NCBI RefSeq assembly: GCF_005153485.1
Contig: NZ_CP039740.1
Coordinates: forward strand, 4,281,001 to 4,345,000
Reading direction: 5' to 3'
Origin: Pseudolabrys sp. FHR47
GTDB lineage: Bacteria > Pseudomonadota > Alphaproteobacteria > Rhizobiales > Xanthobacteraceae
DNA: 64,000 bases
Position 1 is the first letter of the stretch. Every line of letters begins with the position of its first letter. Positions 9,911 to 19,164 of this stretch are shown piece by piece. Under the pieces are notes generated by a model. That model was not told the DNA's origin. It did not search any database and worked only from the letters and a program-made list of their open reading frames with translations. The position numbers and the translations under genes were made by a program.

Positions 9911-10870
9911 ATGACCGATGTCGCCCTCAAATCACGCCTGGACAAGCGGCCGATCCAGGAGCCCACGCCATGGGACCAGCTCAAGACCAATAAGAATTGG
10001 CTTGGTCTCTGGTTCATGCTGCCGGCAGCGGCGATTCTGATCCTGTTTCTGGCCTATCCGCTCGGCCTCGGCGTCTGGCTGTCGTTTACCGACGCCAAGA
10101 TCGGCCGCAGCGGCGAATTCATCGGTCTGGAAAACTACGAATGGCTGCAGGGCGATTCGACGTTCCTGCTGTCGGTGTTCAATACAATGCTCTATACGAC
10201 CGTCGCCAGCGTCATCAAATTTGCGGTCGGCCTTTATCTGGCGCTGCTGCTGAACGAGCGCCTGCCATTCAAGGCCATCCTACGCGCCGTCGTTCTGATC
10301 CCCTTCATCGTGCCGACGGTGCTATCGGCGATCGCTTTCTGGTGGATCTACGATGCGCAATTCTCGATCATTTCCTGGACGCTGAAGGAAATGGGCCTGA
10401 TCACGGCCAATATCGACTTCCTTGGCGATCCGTGGAATGCGCGCTGGTCGACGATCTTCGCCAATATCTGGCGCGGCGTGCCCTTCGTCGCGATCACGCT
10501 GCTCGCCGGCCTGCAGACGGTGTCGCCGTCGCTCTACGAAGCCGCGACCATCGACGGCGCGACGCCATGGCAGCGCTTCCGCTTCATCACCTATCCGCTG
10601 CTGACGCCGATCATCGCGGTGGTAATGACTTTCTCCGTGCTGTTCACCTTCACCGACTTCCAGCTCATCTGGGTGATGACGCGCGGCGGCCCGGTGAACG
10701 CCACGCATCTGATGGCGACCCTGTCCTATCAGCGCGCGATCATCGGCGGCTCGCTCGGCGAAGGCGCGGCGATTTCGACTGCGATGATCCCGTTCCTGCT
10801 GGCCGCGATCATGGTGTCGTGGTTCGGCCTGCAGCGCCGCAAATGGCAACAGGGTGGCGAGAATGACTGA
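9911..10870 (+). CDS. Sugar ABC transporter permease 1 (MalF/UgpA type)
   Basis: A 319-residue inner-membrane permease with about six membrane segments; the first is WFMLPAAAILILFLAYPLG. The cytoplasmic coupling loop that docks on the ATPase is clear: EAATIDGATPWQRFRFITYP, the EAA motif of CUT1 permeases. The gene lies after the attenuator hairpin and before the second permease. An alternative ATG at 9893 would add six residues (MQGSNL); neither start has a perfect ribosome site. I prefer 9911 because its MTD opening matches the two other genes of the unit. Confidence 0.9.
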   Translation: MTDVALKSRLDKRPIQEPTPWDQLKTNKNWLGLWFMLPAAAILILFLAYPLGLGVWLSFTDAKIGRSGEFIGLENYEWLQGDSTFLLSVFNTMLYTTVASVIKFAVGLYLALLLNERLPFKAILRAVVLIPFIVPTVLSAIAFWWIYDAQFSIISWTLKEMGLITANIDFLGDPWNARWSTIFANIWRGVPFVAITLLAGLQTVSPSLYEAATIDGATPWQRFRFITYPLLTPIIAVVMTFSVLFTFTDFQLIWVMTRGGPVNATHLMATLSYQRAIIGGSLGEGAAISTAMIPFLLAAIMVSWFGLQRRKWQQGGEND

Positions 10871-10962
10871 GACACCCCTCGCAACTTCGAAATCTGACCT
10901 ATTCTTTCATTGGGCGCGAATGGCGCAAGCGCCACGCGCGCATGGGTGGCGACAATGACTGA
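10852..10962 (+). repeat. Imperfect 19-bp direct repeat around the permease 1/permease 2 junction
   Basis: GGGTGGCGA-G-AATGACTGA at 10852-10870 recurs as GGGTGGCGA-C-AATGACTGA at 10944-10962, 92 bp away. The first copy contains the permease 1 stop overlapped by an ATG; the second contains the permease 2 start. From the first ATG there is a 31-codon open frame ending just inside permease 2. This looks like a small duplication or insertion that separated two formerly overlapping genes. Confidence 0.6.
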
Positions 10963-11881
10963 CGTACTCGCCGAAAAAGCGGCCCGCCCGCAGCGCGCGC
11001 TGGCCGACACGTCCGCCGCCGATCACAGCGAGGGCATGAGCTATCTCAACAGCCTGCCGCGACGGCTGGTGACGCTCTATCTGCCGCTCGGCATCATCAT
11101 GGCCGTGCTGCTGTTCCCATTCTACTGGATGGCGCTGACCTCAGTGAAGCCGGACGAACAATTGCTCGATTTCGACGTCTACAGCCCGTTCTGGACCTGG
11201 AACCCAACCTTCAAGCACATCTACAAACTGCTGTTCGAGACAGAATATCCGATCTGGCTATGGAACACGATGCTGATCGCGACTTGCGCGACGGCGCTCT
11301 CGATCTTCGCCAGCGTTCTCGCCGCCTATGCCATCGTGCGGCTGCGCTACCGCGGCGCGCAGTGGGTCGGCGGCGCGATCTTCCTCGCTTACCTGGTGCC
11401 GCCGTCGATCCTGTTCATTCCGCTGTCGACGGTCGTGTTCCAGTACGGCCTGTTCGACACGCCGTTCGCGCTGATCCTGACCTATCCGACCATCCTCATT
11501 CCGTTTTCGACCTGGCTCTTGATGGGCTACTTCAAGACCATTCCATTCGAGCTTGAGGAATGCGCGCTCATCGACGGCGCCAGCCGCTGGCAGATATTGG
11601 TCAAGATCGTCCTGCCGCTGGCGGTGCCCGGCCTGATCTCGGCCTTCATCTTCTGCTTCACCCTGTGCTGGAACGAATTCATCTACGCGCTGACCTTCAT
11701 CTCATCGACGCAGTACAAGACCGTGCCGGTCGCTATCGTCACAGCGCTGGTGGACGGCGACGTCTATCGCTGGGGCTCGCTGATGGCCGGCGCCATGATC
11801 GGCTCGCTGCCGCTGGTCATTCTCTACGCCTTCTTCGTCGAGCACTATGTGTCGGCGATGACCGGCGCGGTGAAGGAATAG
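10955..11881 (+). CDS. Sugar ABC transporter permease 2 (MalG/UgpE type)
   Basis: A 308-residue inner-membrane permease, partner of the preceding gene. The first membrane segment is LYLPLGIIMAVLLFPFYWMAL, and the EAA coupling loop reads EECALIDGASRWQILVKIVLP. The frame is open from 10910, but the ATG at 10955 gives the usual length and has GGGTGG upstream. The gene ends only 4 bp from the stop of the convergent DUF808 gene, so the two transcripts probably overlap at their 3' ends. Confidence 0.92.
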   Translation: MTDVLAEKAARPQRALADTSAADHSEGMSYLNSLPRRLVTLYLPLGIIMAVLLFPFYWMALTSVKPDEQLLDFDVYSPFWTWNPTFKHIYKLLFETEYPIWLWNTMLIATCATALSIFASVLAAYAIVRLRYRGAQWVGGAIFLAYLVPPSILFIPLSTVVFQYGLFDTPFALILTYPTILIPFSTWLLMGYFKTIPFELEECALIDGASRWQILVKIVLPLAVPGLISAFIFCFTLCWNEFIYALTFISSTQYKTVPVAIVTALVDGDVYRWGSLMAGAMIGSLPLVILYAFFVEHYVSAMTGAVKE

Positions 11882-11885
11882 CGCG

Positions 11886-12869
11886 TCAGCGCACGAGAGC
11901 CTTCGCCCGCTTCCAGGCGGGCGACACCGCGAATTCGACGATCGGTATCAGCGCGCCGCCGAGCAGCAGACCGATGACGCCGGAGATCGCGGCGTGAGTT
12001 GCCCATTCCAGAACGGGACCAAGCGCCGGCGCCAGGGCCGACACCGCATGCGTCGCCGTTTCGACGCCGTGATGGATCTGCGGCGGGCCGTAGACTTCCA
12101 GACCGTGCAGGACGATGCCGCCGCCGACCCAGATCATCGCGGCCGTGCCGACGATGCTCAACGCATTCAAAAAATACGGCATGCCCCGCACGAGGGCACG
12201 CCCCGATACGCGGCTGGTCCAGCCCAGCGCCGACGGCCGGTCGTTGCGCGCCAGCGCCACGCCGGCGTCATCGGCTTTCACGATCAGCGCGACAACACCG
12301 TAGACCCCGGCGGTGATACCGATCGCCACCACCGCTAGCACCAGCGCCTGCGTCACGATATTGCCGGCAGGAATGGCGGCGAGCGTGATCGCCATGATTT
12401 CCGCCGAGAGGATGAAATCGGTCTTGATCGCGCTCGCGACCTTTTCGTCTTCGAATGAACGCGGATTGAGGGCGACGGATTCGATCTTCGCCTCGTGGGC
12501 GTGCGCGCGATGCGGCAGCACAGCCTCGACGACTTTCTCGGCGCCCTCGTAACAAAGATAGGCGCCGCCGATCATCAGAAGCGGCGTGATGATCCACGGC
12601 AGGAAATAGCTCAGCGCCAGCGCCGCCGGCAGCAGCACAAGAAGCTTGTTGCGTAGCGACCCCAGCGCGATTTTGCCGACGATCGGCAGTTCGCGTTTGG
12701 CGGCGAAGCCGATGACGTAACCCGGTGTCACGGCCGTGTCGTCGATGACGACGCCGGCCGCCTTGGCACCGGCCTTCGCGGCCTGGCCGGCGACATCGTC
12801 GAGCGAAGCCGCCGCCACCTTGGCGAGCGCCGCGACGTCGTCCAGCAGCGCGATCAGTCCGATGCTCAC
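11886..12869 (-). CDS. DUF808-family inner-membrane protein (YedI-like)
   Basis: A 327-residue membrane protein of unknown function. The N-terminus MSIGLIALLDDVAALAKVAA and the following DDVAGQAAKAGAKAAGVVID are the recognisable opening of the DUF808/YedI family. About seven hydrophobic segments follow, including LVLLPAALALSYFLPWIITP and GLLLGGALIPIVEFAV. The start codon is GTG at 12869. It is transcribed away from the acyl-CoA synthetase gene and has no clear link to its neighbours. Confidence 0.85.
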   Translation of the reverse strand: MSIGLIALLDDVAALAKVAAASLDDVAGQAAKAGAKAAGVVIDDTAVTPGYVIGFAAKRELPIVGKIALGSLRNKLLVLLPAALALSYFLPWIITPLLMIGGAYLCYEGAEKVVEAVLPHRAHAHEAKIESVALNPRSFEDEKVASAIKTDFILSAEIMAITLAAIPAGNIVTQALVLAVVAIGITAGVYGVVALIVKADDAGVALARNDRPSALGWTSRVSGRALVRGMPYFLNALSIVGTAAMIWVGGGIVLHGLEVYGPPQIHHGVETATHAVSALAPALGPVLEWATHAAISGVIGLLLGGALIPIVEFAVSPAWKRAKALVR

Positions 12870-13013
12870 GAGAGACCTGTCATAAATTCAGCGTAGGATA
12901 GGCTGACTTGCTTCACTAAGACCGAATGTTTGCGGCAGATCAAGTGCAACTCTCTTGAGTGCGGCCAACATGTCCTTCGCAAAGCGACACATTCCAAGCG
13001 ACGTTCCTTAACA

Positions 13014-15668
13014 ATGTCCATTCGAAATCTCGGCAGTCTGTTTCAGCCTCGATCCATAGCCGTCGTCGGCGCTTCCAATCGTCCGCGTTCGGTCGGCTTC
13101 GCGCTGATGAACAACCTCACCGGCGCCGGCTTCAAGGGCCCAATTTACCCCGTCAATCCAAACGAATCCGCCGTGGCCGGGCTGGCCAGCATCGCCGATG
13201 TCACCCTGCTGCCGGAGGCGCCGGAACTCGCTGTCATCGCGACGCCCCCGGACACGGTGGCGCCGATCATCGCCGAGCTTGGCCGGAAGGGAACCAAAGC
13301 GGCCGTGGTGCTGACCGCGGGCTTCGAAGGAGCCGAAGGCAAGGCGCGCAAGCAGCAGATGCTCGAGGCGGCGCGGCCGCATTTGTTGCGGATCGTCGGC
13401 CCGAACTGTCTCGGCATCGCCATGCCAGGAATCGGCGTCAACGCCACGTTCGCGCCAGCACCCATCCTGCCGGGCAATCTGGCCTTGCTCACCCAATCGG
13501 GCGCGATCGCCACGAGCGTTCTCGATTGGGCGCAGCCGCGCGGCATCGGCTTTTCCGCTGTGGTGTCGGTCGGGAATATGACTGACGTCGATTTCGGCGA
13601 CATGCTCGATTACTTCGCCATGGATCGCGGCACCGATGCGATCCTCATTTACGCCGAGGGCCTCACCCAGGCGCGCAAATTCATGTCGGCGGCGCGCCGC
13701 GCCGCGCGCGTCAAGCCGGTCGTTGCCATCAAGGCGGGCCGCGCCGAGGAAGGCGCCCGCGCCGTCAGTTCGCACACCGGCGCGCTGGCCGGCGCCGATG
13801 CAGTCTACGACGCGGCCTTCCGCCGCGCCGGCATATTGCGCGTGTCCGGCTTCGAGGAATTGTTCGACGCGGCGGCGACATTGGCGCGCATGCCCAAGCA
13901 GGCGTCCAACGATCTGGTCATCGTCGGCAATGGCGGTGGTGCCGGCGTGCTCGCGACGGATCAATTGATCTCGGAAGGCGGCAAGCTCGCTGCTCTCTCC
14001 GCCGCGACGATCGCAAGGCTCGATGCGGTGCTGCCGCGCACGTGGAGCCGGGCCAATCCCGTCGACATCATCGGCGATGCCGGGACAGAGCGTTACGCAC
14101 AGACGATGACGGCGCTGCTCGAAGATCCGGACATTCATAATGTTCTGGTGATCTATTGCCCCACCTCGGTGGTCACCTCGGAGGAAGCGGCAGACGGGCT
14201 GATCAGCGTGCTGCCGACGGGTGAAAAATCCGCGCGCAAGAACGTGTTCGCATCGTGGATCGGCGAGGCGACCGTCAAAAGTGGACGGACGCGCCTCGCC
14301 GAGGCGCACATTCCGACCTACGAGACGCCCGAGCGCGCGGTCCACTCCTTCATGCATCTCGTCCGCTACCGGCAAAGCCAGGACCTGCTGCTGGAGACGC
14401 CATCGGCTATCGCGCCAGTGTCCGCACAGGAGCGCGAAAAGGCAGGCACCTATATCCGGCAGGCTCTGGCCGACGGGCGCGAATGGCTCGACGCCGCGGA
14501 AATTGCGGGCTTTATGGGTTGCTATGGCATCCCCTTTGTCCGGACCGGGGCCGCCGCCGACGGCAAGGGCGCGGCCGCGATCGCCGCCGCGTTCGGCACG
14601 CCGGTCGCGCTCAAGATCCGCTCGCGCGATGTCATCCACAAGTCGGACGTCGGCGGCGTGGCACTCAATCTCGTCGGCGCGGCGGCCGTTGAAAAGGCAG
14701 CCGACGCCATCACGGCGAGCGTGTCGAAAAAACAGCCGCAGGCGAGGCATGAAGGCTTCATCGTCCAGGAAATGATCCAGCGTCCCGGCGCCTACGAACT
14801 GATCGCCGGCGTGACGACGGACCCGGTCTTCGGCCCTATGATCCTGTTCGGCCATGGCGGCACCGCGGTGGAAGTCGTCCGCGACAAGTCGCTCGAACTG
14901 CCGCCGCTCAACACCGCCTTGGCCCGCGCGCAGATCGGACGCACGCGCATCGCCTCGCTGCTGAAGGGATTTCGCGACCGCCCGCCGGCCGACATCGACG
15001 GCGTCGTCGCGGTGCTGATGCAGCTCGGCAATATCGCCGCCGATCACGACGAGGTCAGCGAGATCGATATCAATCCCCTGCTCTGCGATCAGCATGGCGT
15101 GATCGCCGTCGACTGCCGCATCCGGGTTCGGCCCGCGAAAGGCGCGCCGCAGGCGCGCATGGCAATTCGTCCCTACCCGCAGCACCTGGAAACCATGCTG
15201 ACGGCCGGCGCGCAGCACGTTTCAATCCGGCCGATCCGCCCCGAAGACGAAACGGCACTGCGGGCGCTGGCCGAAGCTGTCGGAGATCAAGGCCTGTGGC
15301 ACCCGTTCTTCGCCCCGCTCCGCGACCGGAGCCATCAAACGGCGGCGCGGCTGACCCAGATCGACTATGAACGGGAAATAACGCTTGTCGCCTTCGACGG
15401 CGATCGCATGACGGCACTGGTCCGTTCGGTCAGCGATCCCGATTTCGACACCGCCGAATGCGCCATCCTCGTGCCGCCTGGCCCGGCCGCTCATGAGCTA
15501 TCGGCTGGCTTGATGCGAAGCCTGCTGGCGGCTTTGAAGGCGCTTGGCGTTCACAATGCCGAGCTTCGCTTCCCGCAAGACAGGAACGAGATGGCGCGCC
15601 TTGCCGCCGAGCTTGGCCTGCGGCCGACGTCGAGCGGGGCATGGGGCGCCCTCGACCTCGGTAAATGA
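13014..15668 (+). CDS. Acyl-CoA synthetase (NDP-forming) fused to a GNAT domain, Pat-like
   Basis: An 884-residue protein with CoA-binding, succinyl-CoA-ligase-like, ATP-grasp and C-terminal GNAT parts. Residues 1-130 are the CoA-binding fold (SIAVVGASNRPRSVG). The phosphohistidine motif SHTGALAG is intact with His about residue 254. Residues about 490-715 form the ATP-grasp domain (VALKIRSRDVIHKSDVGGV). The last 150 residues are the GNAT-like domain (HVSIRPIRPEDE). Bacterial Pat lysine acetyltransferases have lost that histidine, while here the GNAT cofactor loop looks eroded (PGPAAHELSAGLM near residue 822, where Gln/Arg-x-x-Gly-x-Gly is normal). The synthetase half may therefore be the active part. 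I chose the ATG at 13014 (MSIRNLGSLFQPRSIA) over the longer frame from 12930. Confidence 0.85.
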   Translation: MSIRNLGSLFQPRSIAVVGASNRPRSVGFALMNNLTGAGFKGPIYPVNPNESAVAGLASIADVTLLPEAPELAVIATPPDTVAPIIAELGRKGTKAAVVLTAGFEGAEGKARKQQMLEAARPHLLRIVGPNCLGIAMPGIGVNATFAPAPILPGNLALLTQSGAIATSVLDWAQPRGIGFSAVVSVGNMTDVDFGDMLDYFAMDRGTDAILIYAEGLTQARKFMSAARRAARVKPVVAIKAGRAEEGARAVSSHTGALAGADAVYDAAFRRAGILRVSGFEELFDAAATLARMPKQASNDLVIVGNGGGAGVLATDQLISEGGKLAALSAATIARLDAVLPRTWSRANPVDIIGDAGTERYAQTMTALLEDPDIHNVLVIYCPTSVVTSEEAADGLISVLPTGEKSARKNVFASWIGEATVKSGRTRLAEAHIPTYETPERAVHSFMHLVRYRQSQDLLLETPSAIAPVSAQEREKAGTYIRQALADGREWLDAAEIAGFMGCYGIPFVRTGAAADGKGAAAIAAAFGTPVALKIRSRDVIHKSDVGGVALNLVGAAAVEKAADAITASVSKKQPQARHEGFIVQEMIQRPGAYELIAGVTTDPVFGPMILFGHGGTAVEVVRDKSLELPPLNTALARAQIGRTRIASLLKGFRDRPPADIDGVVAVLMQLGNIAADHDEVSEIDINPLLCDQHGVIAVDCRIRVRPAKGAPQARMAIRPYPQHLETMLTAGAQHVSIRPIRPEDETALRALAEAVGDQGLWHPFFAPLRDRSHQTAARLTQIDYEREITLVAFDGDRMTALVRSVSDPDFDTAECAILVPPGPAAHELSAGLMRSLLAALKALGVHNAELRFPQDRNEMARLAAELGLRPTSSGAWGALDLGK

Positions 15669-15718
15669 GATTAGGCGCAAGCCGTTCGCCGGAGAGGAAG
15701 CCGTTCAGCCGCTCTTGG

Positions 15719-16474
15719 TCAGCCGTTTTTGGTCAGCACCTTGCAGTAAATCTTGCGGACATAGCCGTCCGACTTCCAGATATTGGACACGCCGCGATCG
15801 ACGATCAGCGTATCGCCGGCACCGAACGTGCGGGATTCGCCGACGGCGTTGGTGAGCGTCACGCTGCCTTCGGTGAGATACATCAGTTCGTAATCGGCGA
15901 TGGCATTGAGCTTGCGCGTATAGGCGGTCGCATCCCACATCCCGACCACGAAGCGGCCGCTCGGATCGGTGTAGACGAGTTTGCGCGCGGTGACCGGCGG
16001 CGGCGAACTCAGGAGCAATTCGGCGGATGGCGGCGGCAGCGGCGACAGCTCATCCTTCGGATTGGGCACGAGAACGGCGAGTTCGCCGGCATCGGTCGGG
16101 TCCGGCGACGATCCGGCATAAAGCATGAAGAAGATGCGCGTATCATCCGGCTGCGACCAGCGGCAGCTCAGACCGCGCGGGATGACGCAACTGCCGCCCT
16201 TGGCGACCTTGGTGACGCGGCCTTTGGCATCGGTAATGGTGACTTCGCCCGCCGTGACGATCATGAACTTGTCGACCGGAAAGGCCTCGATCGGCGCATC
16301 AAACGCCTTCAGTTCGGCCGCACCGGCGAACATGCCGTGCTCCTCCACCCGCGTGTACTAGAAGCCGCGCCGGAAGAACGCATTTTTCGCAAGATCGACC
16401 GTCCCGGCGTCGACCCAGGGCAAAAAGCGCGCGTCACGCTGCTCGGCCGGATCGAACGGGATGATGGGGTACAT
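15719..16474 (-). pseudogene. Bicupin protein gene interrupted by an in-frame TAG
   Basis: The downstream 209 residues hold two cupin barrels (PF05899-like): one around VDKFMIVTAGEVTITDAKG, the second around DYELMYLTEGSVTLTNAVG with GAGDTLIVDRGVSNIW. Reading upstream in the same frame gives a believable start at the ATG at 16472-16474, encoding MYPIIPFDPAEQRDARFLPW and on to FFRRGF, then a TAG at 16358-16360, then YTRVEEHGMFAG. Removing that one codon gives a continuous 250-residue protein of ordinary size for this class. Restart at the GTG at 16348 is possible but would lose the N-terminus. It could be a recent nonsense mutation, a sequencing error or readthrough. The family resembles ureidoglycine aminohydrolase-like cupins; function not assigned. 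Confidence 0.75.
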
Positions 16475-16718
16475 GGTGCGCTCTCAAGGCCTGTTCGGTT
16501 GAACGCGAAGGCCGGGATCGCGCCAGCCCCGCTTTCGATCCCGTCGTGTCAGATTACGGCGTAACGTCAGAATTTTACGCTTCAGATCCGCTCCCGGTCG
16601 CTTACTTCATCTGAAGAGCGCCCGGATTTCAGCAGCCAAAAAACCGGCCTTTGATTATGGTTGAATTCCGCGCTTCACGGCTCGGCGAGCGGTGCGCCGC
16701 GTGATCTGAGGACAATCC

Positions 16719-17645
16719 ATGGTGGCGTTCCTGTTCAACCTCGATATGAAGCGCACGCCGGTCTTCGCCGAAGCCTTTGCCAGAGAACTGCCGCATATCC
16801 GCTTCGTCACCGACAAGGCGACCGCCGATCCGGCCGACGTGCGCTACGTCCTCACCTGGCTCGCGCCCGACGATCTGACGCGTTATCCCAATCTCGAGAT
16901 CGTGTTCTCGGTCGGCGCCGGCGTCGACCAGATCGATCTCGATCGCGTGCCGACGCATCTCAAGCTCGTCCGTATGGTCGACGACAGTATCGTCCGCATG
17001 ATGCAGGAATACGCGACACTCGCCGTGCTCGCTTTGCACCGCGATCTGCCCGCCTACATCGCCGCCAAGACCCAAGCGCAATGGCAGGCCTTGCCAATCA
17101 CGCAGGCAGCCGACCGGCGCATCGGCGTGCTCGGCCTTGGTTCTCTCGGCCAGGCCGTGATCGAACGCCTCGCGCCATTCGGCTTTCCCATCTCCGGCTG
17201 GAGCCGCACGCCGAAGACGATCTCCGGCGTTACCTGCTTCCACGGCGATGCACAGTTCGATGCCTTCCTCGCGCAAACCGACCTGCTCATCTGCATGCTG
17301 CCGCTGACACCGCAGACGACCGGCATTCTCAACGCCACGACTTTCGCCAAACTGCCGCATGGCGCGTCGCTCGTGCACATGGGCCGCGGCGGCCATCTTG
17401 ATCAGGACGCCCTGCTCAACGCGCTCGACAGCGGGCAGCTCTCCGCCGCCTTCATGGACGTGACTCATCCCGAGCCGCTGCCGCCGGATCATCCGTTCTG
17501 GCGGCACCCCAGAATCATCCTCACGCCGCACATTGCCAGCATCACGCCGTCGGACCGCGCGGCGCGCGCTGTGATCGACAATATCAAGAGACACGAGAGC
17601 GGCGGCGACATGATCGGACTGGTCGACCGCTCGCTCGGCTACTGA
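16719..17645 (+). CDS. D-2-hydroxyacid dehydrogenase (GhrA-like)
   Basis: A 308-residue cytoplasmic NAD(P)H-dependent enzyme, probably reducing a 2-keto acid such as glyoxylate or hydroxypyruvate. The Rossmann motif is GVLGLGSLGQAV near residue 133. The catalytic triad appears in order: Arg in VHMGRGGHLDQ, Glu in DVTHPEPLPPDHPFW and His in LTPHIASIT. The overall shape (short, no N-terminal extension) matches GhrA/YcdW rather than SerA. It is followed after 40 bp by the aldehyde dehydrogenase on the same strand, and the two probably form an operon. The ATG at 16719 is preceded by CTGAGGACA. Confidence 0.88.
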   Translation: MVAFLFNLDMKRTPVFAEAFARELPHIRFVTDKATADPADVRYVLTWLAPDDLTRYPNLEIVFSVGAGVDQIDLDRVPTHLKLVRMVDDSIVRMMQEYATLAVLALHRDLPAYIAAKTQAQWQALPITQAADRRIGVLGLGSLGQAVIERLAPFGFPISGWSRTPKTISGVTCFHGDAQFDAFLAQTDLLICMLPLTPQTTGILNATTFAKLPHGASLVHMGRGGHLDQDALLNALDSGQLSAAFMDVTHPEPLPPDHPFWRHPRIILTPHIASITPSDRAARAVIDNIKRHESGGDMIGLVDRSLGY

Positions 17646-17685
17646 CAACAACAACCTTCCGTTCGGCGCTCAAGGGGAGCCAGCC

Positions 17686-19137
17686 ATGCAGCTCAAAGAC
17701 ACCGACCTCCTCAAGACGCAGATGCTGATCGGCGGCGCCTGGCGGGATGCAGCCTCGGGCGAAACGCTCGACGTCATTGATCCGGCAACGCAAGCTCCAG
17801 TCGGCACGGTGCCGAACGCCGGCACCGCCGACACCCGTGACGCCATCGCGGCCGCGGCGGCCGCCTATCCGGCCTGGAAGGCGAAGCCCAATGCCGAACG
17901 CGCCAAGCTCATCGAAGCCTGGCACGATCTCATGCTCAAGCACCTCGACGACCTCGCGCTGATTCTCACCAGTGAACAAGGCAAGCCGCTCACTGAGGCG
18001 CAGGGCGAAATCCGCTACGGCGCTTCCTTCGTCAAATGGTTCGCCGAGGAAGCGCGCCGCATCGGCGGCGCGACCATTCCGGCGCCAACCGCCGACCGCC
18101 GAATCCTTGTGCTGAAGGAGCCGGTCGGCGTCTGCGGCATCATCACGCCGTGGAATTTTCCGAATGCGATGATCACCCGCAAGGTTGCTCCCGCCCTCGC
18201 CGCCGGCTGCACCGTCGTCATCAAACCCTCGGAACTGACGCCTTACTCGGCGCTGGCGCTGGGCGTGCTCGCCGAACGCGCCGGCATTCCCGCCGGCGCC
18301 ATCAACATCGTCACCGGCCTGCCGGCCGAGATCGGCCAGGAACTGATGACCAGCCCGATCGTGCGTAAGCTCTCTTTCACCGGTTCGACGCGTGTCGGCG
18401 CGCTGCTCATGCGCGGCGCCGCCGATACCATCAAGAAACTCAGCCTTGAACTTGGCGGCAACGCGCCGTTCATCGTGTTCGACGACGCCAATCTCGACCT
18501 CGCCGTCGAGGGCGTCATCGCCTCGAAATTCCGCAATGGTGGGCAGACCTGCGTCTGCGCCAATCGCATCCTGGTGCAGGACGGAGTCTACGACGAATTC
18601 GCCTCGCGCCTGTCGCAGCGCGTGTCCGGCATGAAGGTGGGTCCCGGCACAGAACCTGGCGTCGATATCGGGCCGATGATCAATGCCGCCGCGATCGAGA
18701 AGATCGAACGCCACATCGATGACGCCCTGTCGAAAGGCGCGCGCATGCTGTCACGCCGTGCTGATGCGCCGGGACGGCAATACGCGCCGCCCGCCGTTCT
18801 CGGCGGCGCCACGACCGACATGGTGCTGGCGAACGAAGAAACCTTCGGCCCGGTCGCACCGCTGTTCCGCTTCGACACGGAAGACGAGGCGCTGGCGATC
18901 GCCAACGGCACGCCGTATGGCCTCGCATCCTATTTTTATACCGAGAACCTCAAGCGCTCATGGCGCGTCGCCGAGGCGCTGGAATTCGGCATGGTCGGCC
19001 TGAACACCGGGTCTGTGTCGATGGAAGTCGCGCCGTTCGGCGGCATCAAGCAATCCGGCATCGGCCGCGAAGGCGCGCAAATCGGTATCGAGGAATATCT
19101 CGAAATGAAGAGCTTCCACGTCGGCGGCCTCGGTTGA
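17686..19137 (+). CDS. gabD: Aldehyde dehydrogenase, succinate-semialdehyde dehydrogenase type
   Basis: A 483-residue NAD(P)-dependent enzyme that oxidises a semialdehyde to the acid. The catalytic Glu sits in LSLELGGNAPFIVF and the nucleophilic Cys in NGGQTCVCANRILVQ; this TCVCANR form is characteristic of GabD-like enzymes. The cofactor region ITPWNFPNAMITRKVAPALA and the C-terminal PFGGIKQSGIGREG are also intact. With the amine oxidase (19165-20442) and aminotransferase (22236-23612) nearby, it plausibly oxidises the aldehyde formed from a diamine or omega-amino acid. The GabD name is by family resemblance; 4-aminobutyrate use is not proven. Confidence 0.88.
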   Translation: MQLKDTDLLKTQMLIGGAWRDAASGETLDVIDPATQAPVGTVPNAGTADTRDAIAAAAAAYPAWKAKPNAERAKLIEAWHDLMLKHLDDLALILTSEQGKPLTEAQGEIRYGASFVKWFAEEARRIGGATIPAPTADRRILVLKEPVGVCGIITPWNFPNAMITRKVAPALAAGCTVVIKPSELTPYSALALGVLAERAGIPAGAINIVTGLPAEIGQELMTSPIVRKLSFTGSTRVGALLMRGAADTIKKLSLELGGNAPFIVFDDANLDLAVEGVIASKFRNGGQTCVCANRILVQDGVYDEFASRLSQRVSGMKVGPGTEPGVDIGPMINAAAIEKIERHIDDALSKGARMLSRRADAPGRQYAPPAVLGGATTDMVLANEETFGPVAPLFRFDTEDEALAIANGTPYGLASYFYTENLKRSWRVAEALEFGMVGLNTGSVSMEVAPFGGIKQSGIGREGAQIGIEEYLEMKSFHVGGLG

Positions 19138-19164
19138 AGGCGTCGCCGGCCACTGTGGTCGCGC

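Noticed and set aside
13008..15218. A 736-codon minus-strand open frame opposite the acyl-CoA synthetase gene
   Set aside because: It is antisense to a gene with clear domains; its translation is Arg/Asp/Gly/His-rich without recognisable motifs, as expected of a high-GC shadow frame.
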